A stretch of DNA of 42,636 nucleotides from Methylibium sp. (lineage in GTDB: Bacteria; Pseudomonadota; Gammaproteobacteria; Burkholderiales; Burkholderiaceae_C), in contig NZ_JACDCW010000025.1 of assembly GCF_013817345.1 (NCBI RefSeq), positions 1-42,636 of the forward strand. The letters run 5' to 3'. Under the pieces are notes generated by a model, which worked only from the letters and a program-made list of their open reading frames with translations, did no database searches and was not told the origin of the DNA. This document shows, piece after piece, positions 1 through 7,122 of the stretch. The stretch's first letter is position 1, and each line of letters starts with the position of its first letter. The translations under genes were made by a program, and so were the position numbers.

Positions 1-334
1 CGCGCCGACTGCGCCGCCCGCAGCCGTGCCAGCGGCACCCGCACCGGCGGCAGCGCAATCGCCGCCCGAGCCCGGCGCGACCGTCGCCGCGGCGGGCGAG
101 GTCCCGGCAATCTACACGCAGGCCTGTCAGGTGTGCCATGCGGCCGGCGTGGCGAACGCTCCCAAGCTGGGCGACAAGGCGGCCTGGGCCCCGCGCCTGG
201 CCTTGGGCATCGACGGCTTGACGCAAAGCGTGATCAACGGCAAAGGGGTCATGCCTCCCAAGGGGGGCGCGGCCGCTGCCACCGAGGCCGACTTGCGGGC
301 GGTGGTGACCTACATGGTGGAAAGCGTCAAGTAA
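1..334 (+). CDS. Class I cytochrome c (c5-like), 5' end outside window
   Basis: The frame is open from the left edge, so this is the C-terminal part of a gene starting upstream; an in-frame GTG at 26 is not a convincing start. The visible part begins with an Ala/Pro-rich linker typical of a membrane-anchored or multidomain periplasmic cytochrome. One haem c domain follows, with CQVCH as the covalent haem site and a Met in VMPPKGG as the probable sixth ligand. The short domain ending in a TYMVESVK helix resembles cytochrome c5/c555 proteins, which carry electrons toward terminal oxidases in the periplasm. A strong hairpin terminator follows 50 bp downstream. The family call is secure; the electron-transfer partner is unknown. 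Confidence 0.85.
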   Translation, partial: APTAPPAAVPAAPAPAAAQSPPEPGATVAAAGEVPAIYTQACQVCHAAGVANAPKLGDKAAWAPRLALGIDGLTQSVINGKGVMPPKGGAAAATEADLRAVVTYMVESVK

Positions 335-384
335 AAGCGTTCTTGGTTTGCAAGAGCCGGCTCTCTCAGCGGCTCCGATCACCG

Positions 385-410
385 AAAAGCCGGCGGCAAG
401 CCGGCTTTTT
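385..410. terminator. Bidirectional intrinsic terminator
   Basis: A perfect 10-bp stem (AAAAGCCGGC at 385-394, GCCGGCTTTT at 400-409) encloses a 5-nt loop. The A-run on one side and T-run on the other let it work on both strands. It sits between two convergent genes that end at 334 and 410. Confidence 0.85.
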
Positions 411-940
411 CACGTCCTCTGCGGACTGAGCCGGTAGCCGAAACGCACCGGCAGGTCTTCGAAGCGAACCGTCTGCGGTTGCCACTCGCCGCTCGTCACC
501 GCGTCGGCGGCGGCGTCCATGTCCATCGAGCGCACCAGACCGAAGCCGGCCTCGGTATCGAGGAACAGGCGGCCGTTCTCATCGAGCCAGGCGCTGCGCA
601 CGGGCCCCGCCTCTCGGCCGGTATGCGCGTGCAGCACAAAACCGGCGGCAGCGCGCTGCACGCCCAGCACCAGCGGCGCGGCCTCCAGCTCGACATACAC
701 GCGTTGCGGCCCGTTCTGGAAGAACCAGGCGCCGTGCTCATCGGGCAGGTAGTTGCGATGAATGAAGTCGACCAGCTTCTCATGCAGCAGCCGGCTGCCC
801 TTGACCTGCGGAAACGGCCCCGCCGCCTGCACACGGTCGTCGCGCATGTACCAGTCGCCGCGCGCGTCCAGGCCCAGCCAGCCGTGGCAGGCCGGCACGT
901 TGGGCCATTTCTTGAGCGCCGCCTTGACGATGTCGTCCAT
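410..940 (-). CDS. Conserved protein of unknown function (DUF2944/2946-like)
   Basis: This 176-residue soluble protein has no signal peptide or membrane segment. The ATG at 940 is chosen because the protein then begins MDDIVKAALKKWPNVPA, the way I recall related betaproteobacterial proteins beginning; the longer reading frame upstream runs into the neighbouring hydrolase gene. Recognisable blocks are WLGLDARGDWYMRDDR near the N-terminus and WFFQNGPQRVYVELE in the middle. I recall these from a conserved Burkholderiales DUF family but am unsure of the number (2944 or 2946). It lies 32 bp downstream of the YheT-type hydrolase gene on the same strand and probably shares its transcript. No function can be assigned. 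Confidence 0.8.
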   Translation of the reverse strand: MDDIVKAALKKWPNVPACHGWLGLDARGDWYMRDDRVQAAGPFPQVKGSRLLHEKLVDFIHRNYLPDEHGAWFFQNGPQRVYVELEAAPLVLGVQRAAAGFVLHAHTGREAGPVRSAWLDENGRLFLDTEAGFGLVRSMDMDAAADAVTSGEWQPQTVRFEDLPVRFGYRLSPQRT

Positions 941-972
941 CGCGGAATTGTCGATGGGTGCCGCGCCACGCC

Positions 973-1983
973 TCAGTGCGCCTGCAGCCACCCCATCACC
1001 GCCTCGGGCAAGCCGAGCCGCCGGCCCGGGAAGGGCCCAGTGGCAAAACCGACATGGCCGCCGTGCGCCGGTTGCCACAAGCTGACATGGCGGCCGACTT
1101 CGCGCGGCTGCGGCAGGCTCGCCGCGGGCACGAACGGATCGTTGCGCGCGTTGAGCACCAGCGTGGGAATGCGGATGCGAGCGAGATGCGGCTTGGCCGA
1201 ACCCCGAGCCCAGTAGTCGTCGGTCCCTTTGAAGCCGTGCAGCGGCGCAGTGAACACATCGTCGAAGGCGTAGAGGTCAGCGGCGGCAAGCAAACGCTCG
1301 CGATCGAACAGGCCGGGGTGCTGGACCAGCTTGGCCAGCGCCTTGGGTTTCATCGAGCGCAGGAACATGCGGTTGTAGACCTGCCGATTGAAGCCGCGCG
1401 CGATGGCGTGGCCGCCTGCGGCGAGATCGATCGGCGCGGAAACCGCCGCCATCGCCCGCACCACCGCCGCTGCGCTGCCTTCGGCTTCCTCGGCCCAGCG
1501 CAGCAGCGCGTTGCCGCCGAGCGAGACGCCCACCGCCAGCAGTGGCTGGTGCACGCGAGCCCGCAGCCGGGCAAGGATCCAGCCGACCTCTTCGAAGTCG
1601 CCGGAGTGGTAGGCGCGCGGCGCTAGGTTCAGCTCGCCCGAGCAGCCGCGAAAGTGCGGCAGCGCGAACTGCCAGCCCTGCTGGCTGGCCCAGTGCACGA
1701 AAGCCTGCGCGTAGTGGCTGCGCGAAGAGCCCTCGAGACCGTGGAACAGCACCAGCAGGGGGGCGTTCGGATCGTTCGGCACGTTGTTCGCCGCGAGGAA
1801 ATCGACGTCGATGAAGTCGCCGTCCGGCGTGGCCCAGCGTTCGCGCTCGAAGCGCGACGCCGCACCGTCGAAGCCGCGCCCCAGCAGCGCCGGCCAGATC
1901 GTTTGTGCGTTACCGCCGGGCAGCCACCACGGCGCCACGTAGGGTCCGGGCGAAGCGGCGGCAAGCTCGAGGGCGGTCGACAT
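973..1983 (-). CDS. YheT-type alpha/beta hydrolase
   Basis: This 336-residue cytoplasmic alpha/beta hydrolase belongs to the YheT (UPF0017) group of putative esterases. The N-terminal signature WWLPGGNAQTIWPAL is typical. An oxyanion-hole region HGLEGSSRSHY lies at 81-91. The nucleophile elbow GVSLGGN carries Ser154, the acid is Asp282 in NARNDPF, and the base is His310 in HGGHVGF, so the triad is complete. Length matches the family (about 320-350). The ATG at 1983 fits the conserved N-terminus. The natural substrate is unknown for the family; esterase activity on short acyl chains is an inference. Confidence 0.9.
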   Translation of the reverse strand: MSTALELAAASPGPYVAPWWLPGGNAQTIWPALLGRGFDGAASRFERERWATPDGDFIDVDFLAANNVPNDPNAPLLVLFHGLEGSSRSHYAQAFVHWASQQGWQFALPHFRGCSGELNLAPRAYHSGDFEEVGWILARLRARVHQPLLAVGVSLGGNALLRWAEEAEGSAAAVVRAMAAVSAPIDLAAGGHAIARGFNRQVYNRMFLRSMKPKALAKLVQHPGLFDRERLLAAADLYAFDDVFTAPLHGFKGTDDYWARGSAKPHLARIRIPTLVLNARNDPFVPAASLPQPREVGRHVSLWQPAHGGHVGFATGPFPGRRLGLPEAVMGWLQAH

Positions 1984-2006
1984 GCGCGGGCGGCGCTCTT
2001 TTCAGT

Positions 2007-2447
2007 TCAATGCAGAGTCGACGGCGCTTCCGAGATTTCCTGCAGTTCGCGCGCCATGCCGGGGCTGGCATGGTGCAGCACCATGCGCCAGCCCTGCGCA
2101 GTCAGCACGTAGGCATTGGTGACGATCGCGAACGCTGTCTGCACGCCTTCGTCGCTACGCACCTGCACGCGTTCGAGCACATGGTGGATCGCGCTGGAAT
2201 GGGCCTGCAGGCGGCGCACCTTGTCGGGCCGCACGTCGATGGCGCCACTCGCGAAGATCGCCTCGAAGGCCGCCCGGATGGCGCCCGCACCCAGCATGCG
2301 CGGCCCGCCCGGATGCACGCAGGCGATGTCCTCATCGTCGGACCACACGGCCATGAGCTTGTCGACGTCGGCCTGCTGCAGCGCTTCGTAGAACTGCGCT
2401 TCGATGTCGTCGGGCGAGGACGGCGGGGCTTTCGGTTTGGACGGCAT
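2007..2447 (-). CDS. SnoaL/NTF2-like (YybH-type) protein
   Basis: This 146-residue protein has the NTF2-like cone fold. An N-terminal helix (IEAQFYEALQQADVDKLMAVW) is followed by the motif DEDIACVHPGGPRMLGAGAIRAAFEAIF, typical of YybH/SnoaL ketosteroid-isomerase-like proteins, and it ends with strands including WRMVLHHAS. ATG at 2447 is preferred; the longer frame to 2519 adds an unlikely Cys/Ala/Val-rich leader. Members range from small-molecule isomerases to binding proteins, so the reaction cannot be named. It is divergent from the ECF sigma gene and ends 24 bp before the YheT-type hydrolase gene, with which it may be co-transcribed. Confidence 0.85.
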   Translation of the reverse strand: MPSKPKAPPSSPDDIEAQFYEALQQADVDKLMAVWSDDEDIACVHPGGPRMLGAGAIRAAFEAIFASGAIDVRPDKVRRLQAHSSAIHHVLERVQVRSDEGVQTAFAIVTNAYVLTAQGWRMVLHHASPGMARELQEISEAPSTLH

Positions 2448-2560
2448 GAGACCTCGAAATTTGCGAACGGCCACCGCGGCAGTGGCGACGGCGTGGCAAG
2501 CGCCGCATGGCGCGGGCATTGTACGAAGCGCCCCTAGAATGCCGCGAACCCGAATCGCTC

Positions 2561-3184
2561 ATGGCCACCGACCCGAAAGACTGGACCGAACGCAGCCGCG
2601 ATCTCGCCGCGCTGTTGTCACGCATTGCGCTCGGCGACCGTGCGGCTTTTGCCACGCTTTACCAGCAGACCAGCGCGCATCTGCTCGGCGTGGTGCTGCG
2701 TATCCAGAGAGACCGGGCCCAGGCCGAAGACGTGCTGCAAGAGGTGTACGTGAACGTCTGGCGCGCCGCGCAGGGTTTCGACGCCAGCCTGAGCCAGCCG
2801 ATGACCTGGCTGACCAGCGTGGCCCGCAACCGGGCCATCGACAGCCTGCGCCGCCGCCAGAGCGATCCACGCACTGTGAGCCTGTCGGGCAGCGGCGACG
2901 ATGACGAGAACGACATGCTGAACGACCTCGCCTCGGCCAACGCCGGGCCGCTCGAACTGTTGGGACAGGCTGCCGACGCGCAGGCCTTGCGCGGCTGCAT
3001 GGCCGCGCTCAGCGGCGAGCAGCAGCAAAGCCTCGCGCTGGCCTTCTACCAGGGCCTCTCGCATGCCGAAGTGGCCGAGCACCTGCGTCAGCCGCTGGGC
3101 ACCGTCAAGAGCTGGGTGCGGCGCGCACTGATCGCGCTCAAGGGCTGTCTCGAACACGTGCAGCGCGAGCGCGGCGTGACCTGA
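2561..3184 (+). CDS. ECF-type RNA polymerase sigma factor
   Basis: This 207-residue group IV sigma factor has region 2 (about 20-95) with AEDVLQEVYVNVWRAAQGFD, which binds core polymerase and melts the -10 element. Region 4 (about 145-200) has a helix-turn-helix in HAEVAEHLRQPLGTVKSWVRRALIALK, which reads the -35 element. ATG at 2561 is chosen over an upstream frame extension that lacks sigma homology. The next gene, 9 bp downstream, encodes a membrane-anchored anti-sigma factor, so the pair most likely senses an envelope or oxidative signal. ECF factors usually drive their own operon; I could not identify the promoter motif here. Confidence 0.93.
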   Translation: MATDPKDWTERSRDLAALLSRIALGDRAAFATLYQQTSAHLLGVVLRIQRDRAQAEDVLQEVYVNVWRAAQGFDASLSQPMTWLTSVARNRAIDSLRRRQSDPRTVSLSGSGDDDENDMLNDLASANAGPLELLGQAADAQALRGCMAALSGEQQQSLALAFYQGLSHAEVAEHLRQPLGTVKSWVRRALIALKGCLEHVQRERGVT

Positions 3185-3193
3185 GCGCACTTC

Positions 3194-3886
3194 GTGGATT
3201 ACGCCCGCCCCGCCCTCGCCGACCGCCTTGCGGCCGAGTACACGCTCGGCACCTTGCGCGGCCGCGCGCGCCGGCGCTTCGAAGCGCTGCTGCCGGCGCA
3301 CGCAACGCTGCGCAGCGCCGTGGCGGGATGGCAGGCGCGGCTGGCACCGCTCGCGCAGGCCGTCGCACCGGTGCAGCCCTCGGCCGCCGTGTGGACGCGG
3401 CTCGAGCGCAACCTGTTCGGCACCGAACGCGCCAATGCGCCCGGCAGTTGGTGGCGGCGGCTCGGCGTGTGGCAAGGACTGACGGCCTTCGCGACCGTCG
3501 CGGCGCTGAGCCTGGCGCTGGTGGTGTCTCAACCACCGCCGGTTGCGCCGCCGATCGTCATCGTGCTGAACGCCAATGCCGACGCGGTGGGCGTGCAGCC
3601 GGCCAGCTTCGTGGCCAGCGTGACGCCGGACGGCCGCGCGTTGGTGCTCCGGCCTGTCGGCCCGGTGACGCTCGACGCCGGCCGCGCGCTCGAGCTGTGG
3701 TCGGTGCCCGGCACCGGCGCGCCGCGTTCGCTGGGCCTGGTCTCGGCCGAACAGGCCACGACGGTGCTGCGCGCACAACTGCTCGACAACACGGCCGCAT
3801 TCGCCGTGAGCATCGAGCCGAGCGGCGGCTCGCCGACGGGCGCGCCGACCGGCCCGATCGTCTCGGTCGGCAAGCTCGACATCTGA
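3194..3886 (+). CDS. Membrane anti-sigma factor (RskA-like)
   Basis: This 230-residue single-pass protein partners the preceding ECF sigma factor. The N-terminal part (1-75; YTLGTLRGRARRRFEAL) resembles the sigma-binding anti-sigma domain of RskA/ChrR-type proteins. One transmembrane helix follows near 97-115 (AFATVAALSLALVVS). The C-terminal half (GRALELWSVPGTGAPRSLGLVSA and SIEPSGGSPTGAPTGPIVSVG) matches the RskA C-terminal domain, which lies in the periplasm. The start is GTG at 3194, 9 bp after the sigma stop, without a strong ribosome-binding site, consistent with translational coupling. The proposed role is to hold the sigma factor at the membrane until an envelope signal releases it. 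Confidence 0.88.
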   Translation: MDYARPALADRLAAEYTLGTLRGRARRRFEALLPAHATLRSAVAGWQARLAPLAQAVAPVQPSAAVWTRLERNLFGTERANAPGSWWRRLGVWQGLTAFATVAALSLALVVSQPPPVAPPIVIVLNANADAVGVQPASFVASVTPDGRALVLRPVGPVTLDAGRALELWSVPGTGAPRSLGLVSAEQATTVLRAQLLDNTAAFAVSIEPSGGSPTGAPTGPIVSVGKLDI

Positions 3887-3980
3887 AACGCGCTGCATCC
3901 GGATCGAGATTGCGCCCGTAGTGAAGGCAGCCCATCAGGTTCTTCCTGATCGACTGATCCCTCATCTACGGAGAAGAAGC

Positions 3981-4532
3981 ATGCGTCCGACGAACCCCTT
4001 GATCCTGAGCGCTGCCGTGTTGGTAACGCTGACCGCCTGCGCGTCGCAGTCGATGAAGAGCCCGATGGTCGACAACACGGCGCTGCCCGAAGCGGTGCGC
4101 GCGCCGGCCGGCGAGAAGCAGGCGATGTGGACCCAGACCCGCAACGGCCGGATCACCTATGAATGCCGCGAGAAGAGCGACATGGCCGGCCAGTACGCCT
4201 GGGCCTTCGTGGGCCCCGAGGCCACGCTCACGAACGACAGCGGCGAGGCAGTCGGCAAGTACTTCGGCCCGCCGACCACCTGGCAGTCGACCGACGGCTC
4301 GAAGATTGGCGGCAAGCAAGTGGCGGTAGCGCCCAACGCGAGCGGCAACATCCCGCTGCAACTCGTCAAGACCGAGGGTGCCATGGGCAGCGGCGCGATG
4401 AGCAAGGTGAGCTCCATCCAGCGCCTGAAAACAAAGGGCGGCGTGGCGCCGGCGGCGGCCTGCGCGACGGCCAACAAGGGTGAGAAGAAGATCGTCGACT
4501 ACTCGGCCGACTACGTCTTCTATACCCGCTGA
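3981..4532 (+). CDS. DUF3455-type lipoprotein
   Basis: This 183-residue exported protein starts at ATG 3981 behind a good ribosome-binding site (GGAGAAG). A hydrophobic signal (LILSAAVLVTLTAC) ends in a lipobox Cys near residue 20, so it is probably a lipoprotein. The mature region has GRITYECREK, WAFVGPEATLTNDSGEAVGKYFGPPTTWQSTDGSKI and paired Cys residues, matching DUF3455, a secreted family of unknown function. It follows the sigma/anti-sigma pair by about 95 bp on the same strand and is a likely target of that sigma factor. A small inverted repeat (ATCAGG at 3934-3939, CCTGAT at 3945-3950) lies in its leader. Confidence 0.85.
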   Translation: MRPTNPLILSAAVLVTLTACASQSMKSPMVDNTALPEAVRAPAGEKQAMWTQTRNGRITYECREKSDMAGQYAWAFVGPEATLTNDSGEAVGKYFGPPTTWQSTDGSKIGGKQVAVAPNASGNIPLQLVKTEGAMGSGAMSKVSSIQRLKTKGGVAPAAACATANKGEKKIVDYSADYVFYTR

Positions 4533-4551
4533 TCCTTGCCGACGCCGCGCC

Positions 4552-4758
4552 TCAATGAGCGCGCGGCGCCTCGCCGGCCTTCAGCCGATAGAGCGTCCCG
4601 CAGTACGGGCACTTGCCTTCGCCGTGCGACGCCACGTCGATGAACACCCGCGGATGCGTGCTCCACAGCGGCATCTTCGGATTCGGGCAGAACACCACGC
4701 CGGGGCCTTGCAGGTCCCGGCTGGTGACTTCGACGGTGGCGGGGGCTTCTATCGTCAT
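4552..4758 (-). CDS. Small zinc-finger protein (zf-CHCC)
   Basis: This 68-residue protein has one zinc-binding module: a Cys in FCPNP, a His in STHPRVFIDV, and CPYC near the C-terminus. This is the zf-CHCC pattern also found in the NDUFS6 subunit of respiratory complex I. Bacterial stand-alone copies have no firm function. The ATG at 4758 is 11 bp downstream of the ilvE stop and is preferred; another ATG at 4788 would overlap the ilvE end. It is almost certainly co-transcribed with ilvE. Confidence 0.85.
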   Translation of the reverse strand: MTIEAPATVEVTSRDLQGPGVVFCPNPKMPLWSTHPRVFIDVASHGEGKCPYCGTLYRLKAGEAPRAH

Positions 4759-4769
4759 GGCAGCGCGGC

Positions 4770-5693
4770 TCAAACTGCGGTCAGCCATTCGGCGTACTTC
4801 GGATTGCGGCCGTTCACGATGTCGAAGAAAGCCGACTGGATTTTTTCGGTGATGGGTCCGCGCGAACCCAGGCCGATCTCGATGCGATCGAGTTCGCGGA
4901 TCGGCGTGACTTCGGCGGCGGTGCCGGTGAAGAAGGCTTCGTCGGCGATGTAGACCTCGTCGCGCGTGATGCGTTTTTCCACGAGCTTGAGTCCGAGGTC
5001 TTCACAGATCGCGAACACGGTATTGCGTGTGATGCCATTGAGCGCGCCGGCCGAAAGATCGGGCGTGTAGATCACCTTGCCCTTGACCACGAACAGGTTC
5101 TCGCCCGCGCCTTCGCTCACGAAGCCCGAGGCGTCGAGCAGCAGCGCTTCGTCGTAGCCATCGTCGGTGGCCTCCATGTTGGCGAGGATGGAGTTGGTGT
5201 AGTTGCTCACCGCCTTGGCCTGCGTCATGGTGATGTTGACGTGGTGGCGCGTATAGCTCGAGGTCTTGACGCGGATGCCGCGCGCCATGCCTTCTTCACC
5301 GAGGTAGGCGCCCCAGGGCCAGGCGGCGACCATCAGATGGATGCGGTTGCCCTTGGGGCTGACGCCGAGTTTTTCGGAGCCGATCCAGGCGAGCGGGCGC
5401 AAGTAGCAGCTCTGAAGTTTGTTCTCGCGTACGACGGCGCGCTGCGCGTCCATCACCTGCTCAGGCGTGAACGGAATCTTCATGCGCAGGATCTTGGCGC
5501 TGTTGAAGAGCCGTTCGGTGTGCTCTTGCAGGCGGAAGATCGCGGTCCCGCGCGCGGTGTCGTAGGCGCGCACGCCCTCGAAGGCGCCGCAGCCGTAATG
5601 CAGCGTGTGGCTCAGCACGTGGATCTTCGCGTCGCGCCACTCGACGAGCTCGCCATCCATCCAGATTTTGCCGTCGCGGTTTTCCATCGACAT
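4770..5693 (-). CDS. ilvE: Branched-chain amino acid aminotransferase
   Basis: This PLP enzyme of 307 residues transfers the amino group between glutamate and the keto acids of leucine, isoleucine and valine in the cytoplasm. It is a fold-type IV aminotransferase: LSHTLHYGCGAFEGVRAY near the N-terminus, the catalytic Lys in QAKAVSNYTNS, the cofactor phosphate region FVSEGAGENLFVV, ALNGITR, and FFTGTAAEVTPI. Length matches E. coli IlvE (309). ATG at 5693 is preceded by GGAG at suitable spacing; another in-frame ATG lies 6 bp downstream. A zinc-finger gene follows in the same transcript. Confidence 0.97.
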   Translation of the reverse strand: MSMENRDGKIWMDGELVEWRDAKIHVLSHTLHYGCGAFEGVRAYDTARGTAIFRLQEHTERLFNSAKILRMKIPFTPEQVMDAQRAVVRENKLQSCYLRPLAWIGSEKLGVSPKGNRIHLMVAAWPWGAYLGEEGMARGIRVKTSSYTRHHVNITMTQAKAVSNYTNSILANMEATDDGYDEALLLDASGFVSEGAGENLFVVKGKVIYTPDLSAGALNGITRNTVFAICEDLGLKLVEKRITRDEVYIADEAFFTGTAAEVTPIRELDRIEIGLGSRGPITEKIQSAFFDIVNGRNPKYAEWLTAV

Positions 5694-5753
5694 CGAGCTT
5701 CTCCGATCAAGCAAAGCAGCAGTTCGCGATTCTAGGTGGCGCACGCCGGCCAC

Positions 5754-5976
5754 TGCTCATGGCAAGCGGCTAGTTCGAGGACGGCCTTCTTGAGGCCCTT
5801 TGCGAACCCCCGAATCAGGTGGGAGGCTGCGTCTTGCATCTCGGAACGCCGTGGCCTAGCCTGCGTGTACGTGAAAACTGCACGCGGTGACGAAGTCTCA
5901 ACGTGCAAGGTGGCCCACTGAGGCGCTGCACGGACGTTCGAGAATCTACTCGGCGTTAACCCAGGGGAGAACACAC
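5754..5976. other. Lower-GC intergenic region before PEP-CTERM gene
   Basis: These 223 bp lie between divergent ilvE and the PEP-CTERM gene. The region contains a leftward 35-codon frame (5732-5839) without a convincing ribosome-binding site. Near the end is a good ribosome-binding site (AGGGGAGA around 5963-5970) for the PEP-CTERM gene. I could not place -35/-10 elements with confidence. Confidence 0.5.
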
Positions 5977-6618
5977 ATGATGAAGCATTGGCTGGCTGCT
6001 GCAGCGGCAATAGCCTGTATGACCTCGGCACAGGCTCTCGTAACGACCGTCGCTCTGATCGGCGATCCATCGCAAAGCGAGGAGATGACCGGATCCAATT
6101 TTTCCGGCTCATTGAGCTTCGACGATGCGACGAACATTCTGACCATCGACTTGATGAACACTACGCCGGTGGCGGTGGGCGGTTTCTTGACCGCATTCGC
6201 GTTCAACGCGCCGGATGCCGCGACAGTGACGTTCGCGAGTACCACCTTGGCAACTTTTAATCAATTCTTCACAACGCCCAATACCTCGCCCTTCAACGGC
6301 TTGGAGTACGGCGTTGGCGTCGGTGATAACTACAACGGCGGCGGTAGCCCAATGGACGGCCTTCAAATTGGCGATTCCGCGACGTGGACGTTCAATGTCA
6401 GCGGCGGAACCTTTGCCGCCACCGATTTCTTCACGGCAGGTGACGAAGATCGGGCCGTCGGTTTCCTGACCCGTTTTCGCGGCTTGGCCGATGGCGGCAG
6501 CGACAAGGTTCCCGGCGTGCCAACGATGACTCCGATCCCCGAGCCGCAAACCTACGCCCTGATGCTCGCCGGTCTGGGTCTTGTCGGTTTCATGGCTCGG
6601 CGCCGTCGCCGCGACTGA
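5977..6618 (+). CDS. PEP-CTERM sorting-domain exported protein
   Basis: This 213-residue secreted protein begins with a signal peptide (HWLAAAAAIACMTSAQA) and ends with a PEP-CTERM anchor: the PEP motif in PIPEPQTYALMLAGL, a short hydrophobic helix, and a basic RRRRR tail. Exosortase cleaves such tails and delivers the protein to the surface or exopolysaccharide matrix. The body is rich in Asn, Thr, Gly and Asp with no known enzymatic domain. Two ATGs overlap at 5977 and 5980; the first is used because of the ribosome-binding site. The gene is visibly less GC-rich than its neighbours. No exosortase or polysaccharide genes lie in the window, so the processing enzyme must be elsewhere. Confidence 0.9.
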   Translation: MMKHWLAAAAAIACMTSAQALVTTVALIGDPSQSEEMTGSNFSGSLSFDDATNILTIDLMNTTPVAVGGFLTAFAFNAPDAATVTFASTTLATFNQFFTTPNTSPFNGLEYGVGVGDNYNGGGSPMDGLQIGDSATWTFNVSGGTFAATDFFTAGDEDRAVGFLTRFRGLADGGSDKVPGVPTMTPIPEPQTYALMLAGLGLVGFMARRRRRD

Positions 6619-6636
6619 TCCGGCTTTCCGAACGAG

Positions 6637-6658
6637 AAGGCGCCTCAAGGCGCCTTTT
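6637..6658. terminator. Bidirectional intrinsic terminator
   Basis: A perfect 8-bp stem (AAGGCGCC at 6637-6644, GGCGCCTT at 6649-6656) with loop TCAA is followed by T residues. It ends the PEP-CTERM gene and overlaps the last codons of the convergent gene ending at 6645. Confidence 0.75.
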
Positions 6659-7058
6659 CCGTTTCTGGGGCCGTCGGATCCGAATCGCTCGCGCGCTCCA
6701 GCGTCCAACGCTGCAGCCGTCCACCCGCGAACTCCACCTTCACGCTGACGCCACCCGCATCGCGCCAACGGAAGGTTCCTCCGTCGCCCTCGACCGGCTG
6801 GGCCAAGCTGCCCGCCATCGGCAGCAGATCGAGCATGGTCATGCCGGGGCGCAGTTTCGTGTTGAGCATGACCGCGCTCTTGACCTGTCCGATCGGCGAG
6901 CGGCCGGCGCGCTGCATCGTGCGCAGCGCTCGGCTGAATTGCAGCAGCAGCCAGAACACGATGACCGTGGCCGCCAGCGCAACGCCCGGCCAGCCGTAGC
7001 TGGCGTAGCCCGCCGCGACGGCGGCCACGGCCAGGGCCCATCCGACCCAGGCGCTCAT
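6645..7058 (-). CDS. Small membrane protein of unknown function
   Basis: This 137-residue protein has two predicted transmembrane segments near the N-terminus (about 4-22 and 24-42: VGWALAVAAVAAGYASYGW and GVALAATVIVFWLLL). A cytoplasmic or periplasmic domain follows with MLNTKLRPGMTMLDLLPMAGSL and a C-terminal strand region GGRLQRWTLE. I do not recognise a named family. It starts at ATG 7058, 64 bp downstream of radA on the same strand, so co-expression with radA is plausible. The codon pattern and low-complexity-free middle support it as a real gene. Confidence 0.7.
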   Translation of the reverse strand: MSAWVGWALAVAAVAAGYASYGWPGVALAATVIVFWLLLQFSRALRTMQRAGRSPIGQVKSAVMLNTKLRPGMTMLDLLPMAGSLAQPVEGDGGTFRWRDAGGVSVKVEFAGGRLQRWTLERASDSDPTAPETEKAP

Positions 7059-7122
7059 CGAAGCGCCTCCTTGCGTGCGTGTGGAACCGGGCCGCGGCGC
7101 CGCCGTTCGCCATTCGAAAAAT

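Noticed and set aside
5732-5839. Leftward 35-codon frame beginning MQDAASHLIRGFAKG
   Set aside because: It looks protein-like but has no ribosome-binding site or recognisable family, and ends only just before the divergent ilvE leader. Too weak to annotate.
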